Counted from the stretch's first letter, positions 32,098 through 40,680 are shown. The stretch: DNA of 42,974 nt from Clostridiaceae bacterium OM02-2AC (GCA_003481775.1 QULU01000039.1:1-42974), one strand, 5' to 3'. Notes: a model not told the origin generated them from the sequence alone. A program made the numbers and translations.

Positions 32098-33047
32098 ACG
32101 CCATACAGGTTGAGCAGGTAGTCAAGCAGTATAAAAACGGCGTACAGGCACTGCATGGTTTATCCCTTTGCGTTGAACAGGGAGAAATTTTCTCTTTGCT
32201 GGGACAAAACGGTGCCGGAAAATCTACTCTGCTCAAAATACTGACAAGCTATTTGCAGCCGACATCCGGTAGAATAACGATGCTGGAGAAGGATTTGTGC
32301 AAGGATGCAGCCTCTCTTCGCTCGCAAATTGCCAGCGTTGCCCAGCAGACCTCCATTGACACGTATTTATCACTGGAGGAAAATATGATGTTTCAAAGCC
32401 GTTTGTATAAAATTCCCAAGGCGGACGCCGAAAAGCGGATGGAAAAGCTCATCGCTGATTTTGGGTTAACGCCGTATCGCCGCTATCCGGTTTCCTCCTA
32501 TTCCGGTGGTGTGAAACGGCGTCTGGATATCGCCCTGAATATGATGACGAATCCGAAGATTCTGTTTCTGGATGAGCCTACGGTAGGAATGGATGTACAG
32601 TCTCGTATTGCGATGTGGGGGATGATGAGAAAAATCAGAGATGATTTTGGTGTCACGATTTTTCTTACAACGCATTATCTGGAGGAAGCTGATCAGCTCA
32701 GCAATACCATCTGCATCATGAAGGACGGAAAGGAAGTAACGCAGGGCTCCCCCACACAGCTGCGCTCTTTACTGCGGCAGAATTCGATAGAAATCACCTT
32801 TGCTTCTGAAACCGAGGCAAGAAAAGGCCGCGAAATCCTACAGGAGCAGATGTCAAAGGAAATCCTTCTACGTGCTGATAAGCTTCTAATTTATACACAG
32901 GCTCCACAAAGCGATTTAGAAGCAGCAGCGACAAGATTATGGAAAAGGCCTGCGGCATTTCAGGGAATAGAAATCGTGCAGCCGACACTGGAGGATGTCT
33001 ATCTAAGATTGACACAGAATGAGAGGAGGGAAAACAAATGCGTATAG
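32094..33047 (+). CDS. ABC transporter ATP-binding protein (drug-export type)
   Basis: Nucleotide-binding subunit of an ABC-2 exporter, 317 residues. Walker A GQNGAGKSTLLK, signature YSGGVKRRLDIAL, Walker B ILFLDEPTVGMD and the H-loop TTHYLEEADQL are intact. About 100 C-terminal residues follow, as in the DrrA/daunorubicin-resistance group. It is coupled by ATGA overlap to the GyrI gene and overlaps the permease gene by 10 bases. With the regulator it forms a probable antibiotic- or toxin-export system. Confidence 0.95.
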   Translation: MNAIQVEQVVKQYKNGVQALHGLSLCVEQGEIFSLLGQNGAGKSTLLKILTSYLQPTSGRITMLEKDLCKDAASLRSQIASVAQQTSIDTYLSLEENMMFQSRLYKIPKADAEKRMEKLIADFGLTPYRRYPVSSYSGGVKRRLDIALNMMTNPKILFLDEPTVGMDVQSRIAMWGMMRKIRDDFGVTIFLTTHYLEEADQLSNTICIMKDGKEVTQGSPTQLRSLLRQNSIEITFASETEARKGREILQEQMSKEILLRADKLLIYTQAPQSDLEAAATRLWKRPAAFQGIEIVQPTLEDVYLRLTQNERRENKCV

Positions 33048-33793
33048 TTACCCTTTTATACAGGAATGTAAAATGGAGATTCCACAATAAATTAACCATT
33101 GTTATGACGGCTTTGCAGCCGATTCTGTGGCTGGTGCTCTATAGTGCAATCGCTTCTTCGACGATGCAGCATACCGGTATTGAAAACTATACCGCATTCA
33201 TGCTTCCGGGGCTGATTGTCCTAATCAGCTTCTCGACCTGCAGTAGCAGTGGGATTATGAATTATCTGATGAAATCAGATGGCAGCTTCTATCGCATACT
33301 GATTGCTCCGCTCACACGCAGCTCCATCGTTCTTGCACAGCTTCTTGAAGCTGTATTATGCACCTTTCTGGAGGTGAGTATCCTGATAGTCCTCAGCATG
33401 CTGTTCTCTGTCAGCTTTTCTCTGTCGCCCTTTGAATTTCTAATCTTTGTTTTACTGATATTTCTGACAGCCTTTTTTATGGCAGGGCTATCCTATGGAA
33501 TCAGCATGCTTCTGCCAAATGAGGTGATATACGAAACTGTTATGAATGCTATCGTACTTCCGTTATTTTTTCTAAGCAATGCATTGTTTCCGACAACCGG
33601 ATGTACAGGCTTCTTCCGTGCTGCAATCAATCTCAATCCGCTTACCCATATGATCGATGCGTTACGTTCTCTGATGCTATATGGCAGAATCGATACGGGA
33701 AATCTGACAGCTGTTTTGCTGCTGTTTATCCTTATGGGAGGCCTCAGCTTTTTATGGGCATGCCGGCAGCTGAAAAGGAAGACAAATCTGTAG
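33038..33793 (+). CDS. ABC-2 type transporter permease
   Basis: Membrane subunit of the exporter, 251 residues with about six hydrophobic helices. The segment LPLFFLSNALFPTTG ... INLNPLTHMIDALRSLMLYG is the ABC-2 (DrrB-like) signature. It is the partner of the ATPase encoded just upstream. The first about 20 residues are basic (YRNVKWRFHNK) and cytoplasmic. The operon ends about 120 bases further at the terminator at 33915-33946; 33794-33914 holds nothing recognisable. Confidence 0.93.
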   Translation: MRIVTLLYRNVKWRFHNKLTIVMTALQPILWLVLYSAIASSTMQHTGIENYTAFMLPGLIVLISFSTCSSSGIMNYLMKSDGSFYRILIAPLTRSSIVLAQLLEAVLCTFLEVSILIVLSMLFSVSFSLSPFEFLIFVLLIFLTAFFMAGLSYGISMLLPNEVIYETVMNAIVLPLFFLSNALFPTTGCTGFFRAAINLNPLTHMIDALRSLMLYGRIDTGNLTAVLLLFILMGGLSFLWACRQLKRKTNL

Positions 33794-33914
33794 CTGAGGA
33801 GTGTATGATTACTGCTATATGCAGGTTCCGTATTTCTATGTATTCAGGAATGATTTCATGCTGGAAGCAAAGTGGTGTTATTTTTTCAAACCGAGAATAA
33901 TCTTTAAAATTGTA

Positions 33915-33946
33915 AAAAGACGAGCGGTATGTACTCGTCTTTTCTT
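33915..33946 (+). terminator. intrinsic terminator of the ABC exporter operon
   Basis: AAAAGACGAG (33915-33924) pairs perfectly over 10 bp with CTCGTCTTTT (33934-33943), with a 9-base loop, followed by CTTATTT. Its left arm is preceded by A's, so it may also stop minus-strand transcription of the CRISPR-like array. Confidence 0.85.
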
Positions 33947-33956
33947 ATTTATAGGC

Positions 33957-34186
33957 GATTTTGTCTGATAGCCTCAAGAGAGGCTAGACCCTACGGGTGG
34001 TCTTTTATCATTTTATATAGGTATTTAGATCCACTAGTCTCAGGAGAGACTAGACCATAGATTGCAGTATCACCGTTTTCATTCTCAAATTTAGATCCAC
34101 TAGTCTCAGGAGAGACTAGACCGAAGGCCAAAACCAGCATTCATTCATAATAAATTTAGAACCATAGGATTAGAATAGCACTTGAC
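33957..34186 (-). CRISPR. Relic orphan CRISPR mini-array, type I-C-like repeat
   Basis: Two identical 33-34 bp repeats (34023-34056 and 34089-34122) are flanked by degenerate copies at 33957-33990 (22 of 33 bases kept) and about 34154-34186 (18 of 33, mainly both ends). The period is 66, 66 and 65 bases, so three spacers of about 32 bases separate them (33991-34022, 34057-34088, 34123-34153). On the minus strand the repeat reads GTC, then the stem TAGTCTC-TCCT-GAGACTA, then GTGGATCTAAAT. That is the layout of type I-C repeats, which end GTGGATTGAAAT. The 33957 copy changes both arms of the stem together (TAGCCTC/GAGGCTA), keeping the hairpin. No cas gene is present in the window. Confidence 0.7.
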
Positions 34187-34242
34187 TTACGAACAATCAC
34201 CATAGCAGCTGACGCTCACCTTTTAAACTTTTGCTGCCTCGT

Positions 34243-35121
34243 TTATGCTTCCATTTGCTCAACACGCTTTCCTGCTCCAAATTCGCCGGGATTCACATCA
34301 ATAACCACCCGACTTGGAGAAATCAATGCATCCTCGTGCTGACAACGCCATCGCTCCTGTGCAGTTCTACCATCCATCGTATCTCCGTCTTTGATAATAT
34401 CTTCTCCCTGTGTATAGAGATAAGATGTAAAATTAAACATATAGCGAATGATAAAATCTATATCCAAATCATGGAAGTGACACTGCAAATCACACAATCC
34501 TATCGCTGTCAAACCGGTCGTATCCACTATCTTTTCAGAGCTTTCCGCAACATTGAACAATCGCACATTGACACCTCCATCAAGAAAATGCAGAGCAGGA
34601 TCGCTCCAGCTGCTGTTTAACCAGTCAGCTCTTGGCACAAGCTTTCCTGCATGCGGCCAATACATCGCCACTGCCTCCGGATAAACCTCCATCATGATAT
34701 CCGCAAATGCTGCAAGTATTTCACAACGTTCTCGCACAGGAAGCCCACTTGCCATAAAATCGGAAAACATGATTTCATATTGGCAGTCTTCAAGTAGCTC
34801 CTCCACATTTTGACAGCTCCAGCATTGTTGCAAAACCAGTTCCGGTATCGTCGTTTGATCGAATGCAATCATCTGCGTTATAAACAGCTGCGATGGTACC
34901 TGCACATCATCCTTATAGGTTACTTTATGATTACAGAGTGCATAGGAATACATACCCTCCTGCTCTATAACATCATCAACCTCGTTAAACCTCTCCAGCA
35001 GTCGCTCCCTAATTGCAAGTGCACGGCTTTCAACCGGTTCCTTCAACAGCAGCTTTATGTAATATACACCTGCATACTTCCCCATGAACGCATCCATGGA
35101 TACACTTTTTCTTTTTTCCAT
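34243..35121 (-). CDS. DUF4261 domain-containing protein
   Basis: A 292-residue soluble protein. The segment AVAMYWPHAGKLV and the C-terminal half (TTGLTAIGLCDLQCHFHDLD ... IKDGDTMDG ... RVVIDVNPGE) match what I know of the DUF4261 family, whose function is not established. The N-terminal part is unassigned. No signal peptide or membrane helix is seen. Its ATG shares one base with the stop of the 84-residue gene upstream (TAATG), so the two form a pair. It lies between the CRISPR relic and a bacteriocin-type ABC transporter. Confidence 0.75.
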   Translation of the reverse strand: MEKRKSVSMDAFMGKYAGVYYIKLLLKEPVESRALAIRERLLERFNEVDDVIEQEGMYSYALCNHKVTYKDDVQVPSQLFITQMIAFDQTTIPELVLQQCWSCQNVEELLEDCQYEIMFSDFMASGLPVRERCEILAAFADIMMEVYPEAVAMYWPHAGKLVPRADWLNSSWSDPALHFLDGGVNVRLFNVAESSEKIVDTTGLTAIGLCDLQCHFHDLDIDFIIRYMFNFTSYLYTQGEDIIKDGDTMDGRTAQERWRCQHEDALISPSRVVIDVNPGEFGAGKRVEQMEA

Positions 35122-35375
35122 TACGTCTCCTTTTCCAGCTCGCTTAGGGATGTTAAAGTATGGATATACAGTTCTGCTGTACGATGCAGAAAACCAGTGG
35201 AAGCATGCAGTTGATGAATGCGTTCCTGGAAGCCGAAATCATACAGGGCACTGTATGTATCCTCCTGAAATCGTTGAATCCATGCAGAATCTTGCTGTTC
35301 TCTATCAATGATATCCAATACAAATCCTGTTTCCGTAAACAGAAATGCCAGATTTCTTACCTCTTCCTTTACCAT
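35121..35375 (-). CDS. Small hypothetical protein paired with the DUF4261 gene
   Basis: An 84-residue protein, not recognised. It begins VKEEVRNLAFLFTETGFVLD and appears helical with no membrane segment. The stop overlaps the start of the DUF4261 gene by one base (TAATG), indicating translational coupling. No promoter is clear in the 220 bases upstream, which also contain the terminator of the ABC transporter genes. Confidence 0.65.
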   Translation of the reverse strand: MVKEEVRNLAFLFTETGFVLDIIDREQQDSAWIQRFQEDTYSALYDFGFQERIHQLHASTGFLHRTAELYIHTLTSLSELEKET

Positions 35376-35548
35376 AAAATCCCTCTATTTGTTATGTACA
35401 GTATATCGTATTTTTATCGCCACATATATACCTTTTCAATAAACTTGATGTTTTTTACGTTATCAATCCTTCCTAGCTGCGTTTCAGAAAATAAAAGCTG
35501 TTCTCACACAATAAATCATTCTCCTTTTACCATTACGATAGAACATAC

Positions 35549-35589
35549 AAAAACTTGAGGCATATTCCGATTTTCAAAATCAATGCCTC
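35549..35589 (-). terminator. intrinsic terminator of the bacteriocin-type ABC operon
   Basis: On the minus strand GAGGCAT (35589-35583) pairs with ATGCCTC (35563-35557), with an inner GATTTT/AAAATC stem, followed by AAG and TTTTT. It starts 7 bases after the ATPase stop. The rest of 35376-35548 is AT-rich with nothing recognised. Confidence 0.75.
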
Positions 35590-35596
35590 CAGCTTT

Positions 35597-36241
35597 TTAT
35601 GTGTATTTCTCCAATAAAATGACCGCATCACAGCGCTTCGCAAGCACAGGATCATGCGTAACCATAACCACCGTCTTTCCTTTCCGATTCAAATCCCGCA
35701 GGATCGAAAACACCATATCACGATTTTCCTCATCCAGATTTCCTGTCGGCTCATCCGCTAGAATCAATTCACAGGGCTTTACCATCAGCTTTGCCAGTGC
35801 TACACGCTGCTGTTCTCCACCGGATAACTGACAGATTTTCTGTTGCTCGACCCCATACAAGCCCACTTCTTCCAACGCCTGTGCAATGCGTTTCTTCTTT
35901 TCTTCCTTACCATCCTTCACGTATTCCATGGCACTCAGCATATTCCACAGCACCGTATCATTATCCGACAACCCATAATTTTGAAACAGAAAGCCGATCG
36001 TGTAGCGGAGCTTTTTCACCGATCTGCTGCTGTTTGCGCGTACCTCCATTTCATCATACTGCACACTTCCCCTGCTCGGACGCTCCAGCAAGCCGATGAT
36101 ATTGAGAAGCGTTGTCTTTCCACAGCCGCTGGGACCGCATATCGCAATCATGTTTCCTATGGGCAATGATAGGGTGACATTATGTAGAACCGTATGTTTT
36201 CCGTATGTGTGTGTAATATTCTTTAACGTAATCGACTTCAT
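35597..36241 (-). CDS. ABC transporter ATP-binding protein (MacB/LolD type)
   Basis: A 214-residue ATPase. Walker A GPSGCGKTTLLN, signature QLSGGEQQRVALAKL and Walker B LILADEPTGNLD are of the MacB/LolD/FtsE class that works with FtsX-like permeases. VTHDPVLAKRCD is the H-loop. Its start overlaps the permease gene stop by 4 bases (ATGA). Together they form the exporter class often found next to bacteriocin or antimicrobial-peptide genes. Confidence 0.95.
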   Translation of the reverse strand: MKSITLKNITHTYGKHTVLHNVTLSLPIGNMIAICGPSGCGKTTLLNIIGLLERPSRGSVQYDEMEVRANSSRSVKKLRYTIGFLFQNYGLSDNDTVLWNMLSAMEYVKDGKEEKKKRIAQALEEVGLYGVEQQKICQLSGGEQQRVALAKLMVKPCELILADEPTGNLDEENRDMVFSILRDLNRKGKTVVMVTHDPVLAKRCDAVILLEKYT

Positions 36242-38277
36242 CCGATATGCACCTCCCTGCTTTGATTTCGTACACCCTTATCTTTTCCATAGACAAACAG
36301 CATCGACGCAATTAAGCTGATGACCAGAAACACTCCGGTGATTTTCCATTCCTCCTGTTGATGAAACAATGCAATCGCAAATACAAAGGGTGCTGACAGC
36401 TCCGTAAACAAACGCAGATATACCCTGAAAAAGGAGGCTCCCTGTACCCGTCTGACAAAAATGCGCTGTCGAAAGGAAAGCAGATATAAATATGTATACT
36501 CTGCCATAACCAGCAGGATCAGCAATGCGGAGGGAACAAATACCATTCCCTGAAGAAGCAGCTCCCGTGCCAGTGTCTGCATGCGCTGCTGCAAACGCTC
36601 GCGACTGTTGACAAGCTCCAGATGCTCTCCATTATGAACAGAGGTCAAAGTGCTCAGCTTATCAGCATCCAGATATACAAAATTTGTCACCTTCTTCCCA
36701 AGACGAAAGGCATCATCGCTATATACAACATAAAACATAGGGGAAGCTGTATCCAGCATACTGTCCAGCAAAGAAAAATCCACAGCGTCCGTTTGCTCTT
36801 CCTGAATATACAGCTTCTCCACCCGATTGCCATAGGTTTCGAGATAGCTGACATCCACATGCTTTAAGGATTCAGGAAGCAGAATATACACCGTATCCTT
36901 TGTGTTCGTTAATTCAACAGGGCTGCCATCCTGTTTTCTTAGAGGAAAGCGCTTTGTATAATTCAGATTCACTTCCGCATACGGCTGCAGCTCCTCTCCT
37001 TTTGGGATAACATCCTTTCGATAATAGATACCTCCCGCCTTGTTTATCTTTTCGTATTCCTTACGGTGTACCCGATACATTTTATTCTGAATTGGCTTTT
37101 TATTTCTGTAATCCTCTTCTATGGACTCCTCATCATAGCCGTCAAAGCGATATCCGTCCTGATAATCAAACGCATACACATACGAATCCAGCATATCCTG
37201 CTGGCGCAATAGTGCTTGAAAGGTGGGCAGATGCAATCGCATCTGCATCCATGCGGTCGAGCAAAGCGGCATCAGAATAAGAAGGGCAAGAATGCCGTAT
37301 AGATAATTCAGATTCATAAACCGTCTGGTAAAGCTTTTATTTTTTATAAACGCATAGACAGGACAACGCAGAATCAATAAAACCGTACCTGCGAATACAA
37401 GAAGCATACCAATTGAAAACCCAATCCAGAAGAAAGAAAGCAAAAGGTTTGCCTCATAGGTCTGTCTGGCGACAAAGCCTATCATCCAGATATAAGCAAG
37501 CACCATACTGATCAACGATACAGTCAGAATTTGAAAAAACAGCTTCTGATACAGTAATCTGCCAATGCGCAGCCCTGACATTCCCATACTTTTCAGTATG
37601 CCGATGGTTTTTAATTTCTGATTCACCAGCATGATGAGAAGCAGCCCCAGCAATAGAAATGTGATGATTCCCATCGGGATTATGTTCTCTTTCAGATAGG
37701 ATGAAAGCGTAAATGCATCTCGTTCAAAAGCTCCCATATCCTGTATTGCACCCGGATACTGCTGCGAGATATCGGCAAGAAAGGCATCTTTATCTGTATC
37801 CTGATCAAAATACAGGATATAATCTCCTGCGAGATTTTGAAATCTCTGATTCAAATCTTTCAATGGCTGAATAACCAGACGAATGTCCTGATTGAATAAG
37901 CGCAGGCTGTTTTGTTTTGTATCATAGTGCAACTGATTGTCATATACAAGATCATGCTCACTCATCTTGGAAATATCCATGTATTGAAAAATATCATAGG
38001 GACTATAGAGATACCAGACATAATCAGAATCATGCTGTTCCGTTCTTATGACTACACAATTATATTTTTCAGATATGGCTTCCATGGTATTTATCATTTG
38101 TTTCTTATCAAATGCATTGCTTTGCGGGGTTATTTCAAAAAAAGTCGCTTCCTTTTCTTTTTCCAATCCAAAGAAGCCCTGGATATCGGAAATATCACGT
38201 TCATAAAATGCAAACTTCACACAATAAACAACAAGAATTTGAGAAATACAGACCAATATGCATATTATTTTTTTCAT
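36238..38277 (-). CDS. Bacteriocin-associated integral membrane protein (FtsX-like permease)
   Basis: A 679-residue membrane protein. An N-terminal helix (residues about 1-20) and a large extracellular domain (about 20-190) precede a block of helices that starts IIPMGIITFLLLGLLLIMLVNQK. The phrase LKTIGILKSMGMSGLRIGRLL is typical of FtsX-like permeases. A second extracellular domain and a final helix block follow. The layout matches the family named bacteriocin-associated integral membrane protein (DUF1430-like). In such operons it exports or gives immunity to a peptide. I found no bacteriocin precursor with a double-glycine leader beside it. Confidence 0.82.
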   Translation of the reverse strand: MKKIICILVCISQILVVYCVKFAFYERDISDIQGFFGLEKEKEATFFEITPQSNAFDKKQMINTMEAISEKYNCVVIRTEQHDSDYVWYLYSPYDIFQYMDISKMSEHDLVYDNQLHYDTKQNSLRLFNQDIRLVIQPLKDLNQRFQNLAGDYILYFDQDTDKDAFLADISQQYPGAIQDMGAFERDAFTLSSYLKENIIPMGIITFLLLGLLLIMLVNQKLKTIGILKSMGMSGLRIGRLLYQKLFFQILTVSLISMVLAYIWMIGFVARQTYEANLLLSFFWIGFSIGMLLVFAGTVLLILRCPVYAFIKNKSFTRRFMNLNYLYGILALLILMPLCSTAWMQMRLHLPTFQALLRQQDMLDSYVYAFDYQDGYRFDGYDEESIEEDYRNKKPIQNKMYRVHRKEYEKINKAGGIYYRKDVIPKGEELQPYAEVNLNYTKRFPLRKQDGSPVELTNTKDTVYILLPESLKHVDVSYLETYGNRVEKLYIQEEQTDAVDFSLLDSMLDTASPMFYVVYSDDAFRLGKKVTNFVYLDADKLSTLTSVHNGEHLELVNSRERLQQRMQTLARELLLQGMVFVPSALLILLVMAEYTYLYLLSFRQRIFVRRVQGASFFRVYLRLFTELSAPFVFAIALFHQQEEWKITGVFLVISLIASMLFVYGKDKGVRNQSREVHIG

Positions 38278-38432
38278 AACCTGTCCTCATTTCAATGCAC
38301 AGGATTCTTGCCTTCGTATATGATTATCAGCTGATCCATTATCCCTTATATACGTTCCAACAGCAAGCTTCCATACAGCTTTCTTCCTACCTTCATCTAT
38401 AAACTAAATATAACATACAACAAAGAGAAAGA

Positions 38433-38455
38433 AAAGACAGAGAATCTCTGTCTTT
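38433..38455 (-). terminator. intrinsic terminator downstream of rsmB
   Basis: AAAGACAGAGA and TCTCTGTCTTT (38433-38443 and 38445-38455) form a perfect inverted repeat around one base, in practice an 8-9 bp stem. On the minus strand it is followed by TCTTTCTCTTTG. It lies 190 bases after the rsmB stop and separates the priA-rsmB unit from the accessory block. The rest of the gap 38278-38644 is AT-rich with no gene seen. Confidence 0.65.
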
Positions 38456-38644
38456 CATACTTTGTATTTATTAAAAGCCTTCCTCTTATCGGTAAGCAGA
38501 TGATGCTGTCTATCGTATTTTATTTTTTTATGCTTTATCTTTCCACTATTATTTTCAGATATGTATCCTATTTAGATTCTATCCATATACTGTATTCAAC
38601 GTATCCTCCGGATAAGGTATGAAATCTTTTCAATATGCAATCAC

Positions 38645-39892
38645 TCATGAAACCCTCTGCAGCTTTGCCATATAGAACCCGTCCGTGTGTGCAGTAAACG
38701 GAAATATCGTGCGCTCCTCTAAAAGGGTAAAGTTCTCATGTGTCTTTAAAAATGCCTGCACCTGCTTTTCATTTTCCTTTTTATTCAGCGTACAGGTGGA
38801 ATATACAAGAATCCCATGTTCCTTTACATGCTCGGCACTCTTTGCAAGAATCGCCTTTTGAATCGGAATCAGCGTATCCATATCACCGCTTTGCATATGA
38901 ACCTTGATATCACTTTTTCTGGCTAAGACCCCATATCCGCTGCATGGCACATCGCACAATACACGATCAAACAGAATACCTTCGATTTCCTTCAGCTCTG
39001 TCGCATCCATAACCTGCGGCTTTAAAATCGTAATACCAAGGCGCGCAGCCCCTTCCTTAATCAGCTCTACGCGATGCGCATGGATATCACCACACACAAT
39101 GCAGCCCTCATTCTGCATCAGCTCCGCCATATGGTTCGCCTTTGTTCCCGGTGCACTGCATACATCAAGAATCTGTTCTCCTTTTTGCGGATCCATGATA
39201 CGCGCAATCAGCTGACTCGCTTCATCCTGTATGGAAAGCAACCCCTGCGCATACCATGGCGTTGCGGCCAGTGATGCATCATACAGCAAAGCGTCCTCAC
39301 TCAGATAGCCCTTTTGAAAGGCTGCATCCTCCTGCATCAGCGCATCTCTGGTTATCTTCCATGTATTCACACGTGCAGCATTCGGCTTTGTTTCCATATC
39401 CGCTTCACAAATTCTTTGGGCAGTATCCCAGCCGTATTGTGCCTTCCACATCTGTACAAGCCAGGTCGGATGTGATGTTTTAACAGCCAGAATCTCTTCC
39501 TCTTTGCCTGTGATTTCCCGCTCTCCCCGACGCTGTACCGCATGCAGTACGGCATTGACCAGCTTCGCCATTTTCACATGAATCTGCTTTTTCGTAATTT
39601 CCACAGCATCATTGATAATTGCATAGGCAGGCAGCTTATCCATATAAAACAGCTGATATACACTCAGATCCAGCAATACGCATACCTCATCACTTGGCAG
39701 CTTCTTCACACAGTCTTCCCATTGATAGCGGCACAGCCGGTAATTTTGTAGCGTCCCGTATACGATTTGCGTGATCAGCCCCTTATCCTGTGGTTTTGCC
39801 TGATCGAGTCCTTTGCGCAGCAATAGATTGCTGTAGGTCTTGTTCAAATAGATATCCTTCAGCATATCAAAGGCGATTCCTCTTGCATTCAT
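38645..39892 (-). CDS. rsmB: 16S rRNA (cytosine967-C5) methyltransferase RsmB
   Basis: SAM-dependent methyltransferase of 415 residues. The N-terminal about 135 residues are the NusB-like RNA-binding domain (ARGIAFDMLKDIYLNKTYSNLLL). The catalytic part has LDVCSAPGTKANHMAELM (SAM binding), LCDVPCSGYGVLARKSD (the PC motif cysteine) and VYSTCTLNKKENEKQVQAFL (the catalytic TC motif). The ATG overlaps the PAP2 gene stop as ATGA. In Bacillus the next gene is rlmN; here rlmN is about 11.6 kb away. Confidence 0.96.
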   Translation of the reverse strand: MNARGIAFDMLKDIYLNKTYSNLLLRKGLDQAKPQDKGLITQIVYGTLQNYRLCRYQWEDCVKKLPSDEVCVLLDLSVYQLFYMDKLPAYAIINDAVEITKKQIHVKMAKLVNAVLHAVQRRGEREITGKEEEILAVKTSHPTWLVQMWKAQYGWDTAQRICEADMETKPNAARVNTWKITRDALMQEDAAFQKGYLSEDALLYDASLAATPWYAQGLLSIQDEASQLIARIMDPQKGEQILDVCSAPGTKANHMAELMQNEGCIVCGDIHAHRVELIKEGAARLGITILKPQVMDATELKEIEGILFDRVLCDVPCSGYGVLARKSDIKVHMQSGDMDTLIPIQKAILAKSAEHVKEHGILVYSTCTLNKKENEKQVQAFLKTHENFTLLEERTIFPFTAHTDGFYMAKLQRVS

Positions 39893-40668
39893 AAATATCC
39901 TCTCTTCCTAAAAAATTGTCGATAATACAGATAACAGCCATAGGTGATCAGAAAGCCCATCGCTGTATCGCTTAAAAAATGCGCTCCCATGATCATACGC
40001 GTGAGCGGCATGCTGATGATTGCCGCACCAAGCAGGAAATAACGCAGAACAGATGGCTTTTCATATGGATTCTTTTTCCATTGCAGCCAGCACAGCAGTG
40101 TTGTAAATGCTGTTGTATGACCACTGGGAAAGGAATTGTTCCCATACAGTCCGCATGGCTGATACCAGACACAGAACTGTGTGGCTGCCTGCATGTCGCG
40201 ATAACGGATACGTCCCCAGGACATTTTGATAATCGTAGTAATCAGGACAGCACTCAGCAAAACAAGGGTGTAAAATACAAAAAACGAAAGATGCTTCTGG
40301 ATCCAGCCATAGGGAATACGGTGAATCACCACCTGCACAGCCGCGACCAGCAGCGCACCTCCACCAAGCAGAATCAGCTGTATACCACTGCTGGATAAGG
40401 AAACCCAATAGTGAAGCGCATCCTGCAGCATATACAAAGCTGCCACATATCCAATCAAAAGATAAAAGGCATTTCCCTTCACACGAAACAGCATCGCCAT
40501 GGCAATCACTGTCATCATTTGCACAGGAATGAGTAAAAACCGCTCAAAGATCATCCCTGTTACCGGCAGCAGCTGATACAGAGTATCCGTAATCTGATAA
40601 TCATATAATGCACCGATGACCAGCAATAGCAGTGCCAGTCCTACCGGTATCCATTCTTTTTTCTGCAT
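39889..40668 (-). CDS. PAP2-family membrane phosphatase
   Basis: Integral membrane protein of 259 residues with about seven hydrophobic helices. The phosphatase motifs are KMSWGRIRYRD (motif 1, usually KxxxxxxRP), NSFPSGHTTAF (motif 2 with the PSGH histidine) and LTRMIMGAHFLSDTAMG (motif 3, RxxxxxHxxxD). Motif 1 lacks the usual Pro after Arg. The substrate is likely a lipid or isoprenoid phosphate such as undecaprenyl pyrophosphate or phosphatidate, but this is not decided by sequence. It starts 12 bases after priA and overlaps rsmB, in the place where def and fmt stand in Bacillus. Confidence 0.85.
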   Translation of the reverse strand: MQKKEWIPVGLALLLLVIGALYDYQITDTLYQLLPVTGMIFERFLLIPVQMMTVIAMAMLFRVKGNAFYLLIGYVAALYMLQDALHYWVSLSSSGIQLILLGGGALLVAAVQVVIHRIPYGWIQKHLSFFVFYTLVLLSAVLITTIIKMSWGRIRYRDMQAATQFCVWYQPCGLYGNNSFPSGHTTAFTTLLCWLQWKKNPYEKPSVLRYFLLGAAIISMPLTRMIMGAHFLSDTAMGFLITYGCYLYYRQFFRKRGYL

Positions 40669-40680
40669 GACAACCTCCTA

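Noticed and set aside
33957..34186. Repeats as simple terminators of the flanking genes
   Set aside because: The hairpins lack T-runs, a separate terminator is present at 33915-33946, and the fixed 65-66 base period with unrelated spacers fits a CRISPR array better.
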